From assembly GCF_000967245.1 (NCBI RefSeq), contig NZ_KQ033878.1:1-64000 (forward strand): a stretch of 64,000 nt of DNA, given 5' to 3'. The notes beneath the pieces were generated by a model. It was not told the origin of the DNA. It saw only the letters and a program-made list of their open reading frames with translations, and did no database searches. Position 1 is the stretch's first letter. Each line of letters begins with the position of its first letter. Below are positions 62,403-64,000 of this stretch, in pieces. The stretch is from Bombilactobacillus mellis (GTDB lineage: Bacteria; Bacillota; Bacilli; Lactobacillales; Lactobacillaceae). The translations under genes were made by a program, and so were the position numbers.

Positions 62403-63869
62403 TTAATCCCAACTAGCAACAATCGGTGCTCCTGGCTCTTTTTCCTGCGCTACACCATTAATCGTGGCGAGGTGTTTCATTACTGGATCAGTTAATTGAT
62501 GTAAAGTTGAATACTGCGCATAAACTGCTTGATAACGAGCCACATTAGCTGCAATTGGTTGAAAAGTATCCTGTGGATGAACCATTTGTTGAATTGCTTC
62601 AATATAATTAGTATAAACACCTACGCCTACAGCTGCATTAATGGCAGCACCCAAACCTGCCGCATCAATTACGGCATTTCTCTGCGTCGGCAAATCATAA
62701 ATGTCCGCAATTAATTGCATAAAGACATCATTTTTAGCGCCGCCACCAGTAACAATTAATTTTTTCACGGGACGTTTTAATTCTTCGATCATCGCTAACG
62801 AAAATTGCTTTTCCGTCATCGCTAAACCTTCCAAAATTGCCCGAAACATATGCGCTCGTGTATGGCGGCCATCAAAACCAATAAAAGCACCTTTACGAAA
62901 ATAGCGATCCGTTGCCGGCAGCCAATCCATTAACGCCATTAAACCGTCACAGCCGGGGGGAACTTCTTTAGCTTCCGCAGTTAAGACATCCAAGGTGGAT
63001 TTTCCTTGAGCGGCACCGATTTCTTGAAACTGGTTAGCAAACCAACTCACAGTCCACATTCCTCGAGAAATCCCATTACTTTCATACAAATATTCATGGG
63101 GAATATCCGCAAAATTGGACCAAAAGTGCTTGCTAGAACCATAAGGCCAAAATTTATCCCCTTGCATCATCGAGGTTACATAAGTTCCTAAAGAAAGTAA
63201 TAAATCCTGACTTAGCGGCAACCCCGTACCCAAAGCTTCGACTGCCTTATCATTAGCAGTGGCAAAAACCGGCGCTCCTTGGGGCAAACCCGTTTTTTGA
63301 GCCGCTTGGGCGGTAATCGTTCCTAATAAAGAACCGGGAGTAACTAGTTTAAAGAGCATTTTGGGTGTTACATTAAAATACTGGTAAAGCTGATCATTTG
63401 TTGACCAATCCCAAGTATCCATATCCACCGGCCAACCATAATAATTCGATACCGTATCTAAATGCTGCCCTGTAAGTCGCGAAGTCAAATAACCGGTACT
63501 TGTAGTTAAATAAGCGGCATCGGCGACTTCTTTTTTATAAGGAGCGTGAGTCCGGCTGTCCAGCCAGCTAATTACCGGCTGGGCCAAATTACCATCTTTT
63601 CTTAACACGACCCGATTGAAACGAATACTGCCCAAACCAATGGCAATAATATCCTCAGCTTTTCCCGGAAATTTTTGCATCAGATCCTGACAAGTTTTTT
63701 GCAATGAATCCCACAAATCATCATCTGGATGTTCCACTACTCCGTTAGGTCCCAAATGAAACGGGCGCAGTGATTGCGACTGAGAACAGAGAATTTTCCC
63801 TTGTAAATCAAAGATGGTAATTTTATTACTTTGTGTACCCTGATCAATTGCTAAAATGTATTGACTCAT
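62403..63869 (-). CDS. FGGY-family carbohydrate kinase
   Basis: ATP-dependent sugar kinase of 488 residues. Phosphate-binding motif LAIDQGTQSNKITIFD at the N-terminus, FGGY-type signature KGAFIGFDGRHTRAHMFRAILEGLA near 315-340 and ADP-binding VTGGGAKNDVFMQLIADI near 370. Similar proteins act on xylulose, erythritol or ribulose. AGGAGG precedes the ATG. It heads the operon with the FAD oxidoreductase. Another gene ends upstream at the window edge (63931), probably part of the same cluster. Confidence 0.92.
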   Translation of the reverse strand: MSQYILAIDQGTQSNKITIFDLQGKILCSQSQSLRPFHLGPNGVVEHPDDDLWDSLQKTCQDLMQKFPGKAEDIIAIGLGSIRFNRVVLRKDGNLAQPVISWLDSRTHAPYKKEVADAAYLTTSTGYLTSRLTGQHLDTVSNYYGWPVDMDTWDWSTNDQLYQYFNVTPKMLFKLVTPGSLLGTITAQAAQKTGLPQGAPVFATANDKAVEALGTGLPLSQDLLLSLGTYVTSMMQGDKFWPYGSSKHFWSNFADIPHEYLYESNGISRGMWTVSWFANQFQEIGAAQGKSTLDVLTAEAKEVPPGCDGLMALMDWLPATDRYFRKGAFIGFDGRHTRAHMFRAILEGLAMTEKQFSLAMIEELKRPVKKLIVTGGGAKNDVFMQLIADIYDLPTQRNAVIDAAGLGAAINAAVGVGVYTNYIEAIQQMVHPQDTFQPIAANVARYQAVYAQYSTLHQLTDPVMKHLATINGVAQEKEPGAPIVASWD

Positions 63870-63930
63870 GGAGCGTATCCTCCTAAATGTTCTACTTCAT
63901 TTTAAAAATCATGACCCTACGCAGCCTGAA

Positions 63931-64000
63931 TTAAGATTGAACTAATTGCCGATTTTGATAATCCTTACTATATTGATCTGCGGCGCGCATGGCAGCTAAT
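63931..64000 (-). CDS. 3' end of a gene running off the window (unidentified)
   Basis: The last 22 codons read LAAMRAADQYSKDYQNRQLVQ and Ser before a TAA at 63931-63933. The frame continues beyond the window. Too short to identify; it sits 60 nt upstream of the kinase and is likely part of the carbohydrate cluster. Confidence 0.55.
   Translation of the reverse strand, partial: LAAMRAADQYSKDYQNRQLVQS

Noticed and set aside
1-64000. CRISPR arrays, tRNA or rRNA genes, complete insertion sequences
   Set aside because: Looked for regular spaced repeats, tRNA cloverleaf motifs, rRNA stretches and transposase frames; none could be supported in this window.

Overview
The window is AT-rich Gram-positive DNA with strong AGGAGG-type ribosome binding sites. 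It carries cellobiose-type PTS genes, an ECF vitamin transporter subunit, WxL cell-wall proteins, LytTR/DUF3021 and PadR/DUF1700 pairs. This fits a Lactobacillaceae chromosome, possibly a small-genome host-associated or fermentative lactobacillus (for example the Bombilactobacillus group). The genus is an inference; there is no rRNA, tRNA or CRISPR array here to anchor it.

Layout. 0-7.7 kb: a minus-strand operon of PTS EIIA-EIIB-EIIC plus adenine deaminase, then a cation/proton antiporter and a ClC transporter. 7.8-13.7 kb: a tandem duplication of a whole transcription unit encoding a secreted BspA-repeat/WxL surface protein. 13.9-20.3 kb: a B3/B4-domain protein, a C26 glutamine hydrolase with an amino-acid permease, a decayed SDR gene, and a MarR plus class-II UvrA pair with a clear palindromic operator.

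20.3-37.6 kb is an accessory region, visibly richer in AT and in decayed genes. It holds an unrecognised two-gene unit flanking a structured-RNA candidate, a GIY-YIG/DUF2075 helicase, LytTR/DUF3021, a RelBE-type pair, a DUF2971 protein, and a three-gene ABC-three-component (ABC-3C) conflict system with a putative HNH effector. It ends in a phage-like remnant (sigma-like HTH protein, DUF2815, recombinase tail) with a striking terminator/pseudoknot-like leader. A decayed copy of the 3' end of the uvrA-like gene lies inside this region, so the area has been rearranged.

37.6-51 kb is a run of small regulated modules: TetR/quinone reductase, PadR/DUF1700/DUF4097, MerR/cupin/aldo-keto reductase, PadR/HAAS membrane protein and DUF436. 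Several have palindromic operators readable directly in the sequence. Two toxin-antitoxin loci lie here, and in both the toxin reading frame is interrupted by one in-frame stop while the antitoxin is intact.

51.5-64 kb is metabolic: an SDR, an imidazolonepropionase-like amidohydrolase, an ECF S-component overlapping a pyridoxal/HMP kinase (likely B6 or thiamine-precursor salvage), a zinc alcohol dehydrogenase, and a minus-strand carbohydrate cluster. That cluster has two paralogous TIM-barrel sugar isomerases, a UPF0303 protein, a glutamine amidotransferase, a GlcD-type FAD oxidoreductase and an FGGY kinase.

The strongest candidates for interesting biology are the ABC-3C system (31.2-34.3 kb), the leader RNA at 34.57-34.67 kb, the orphan two-gene/RNA unit at 21.4-22.9 kb, and the two disarmed toxin loci.
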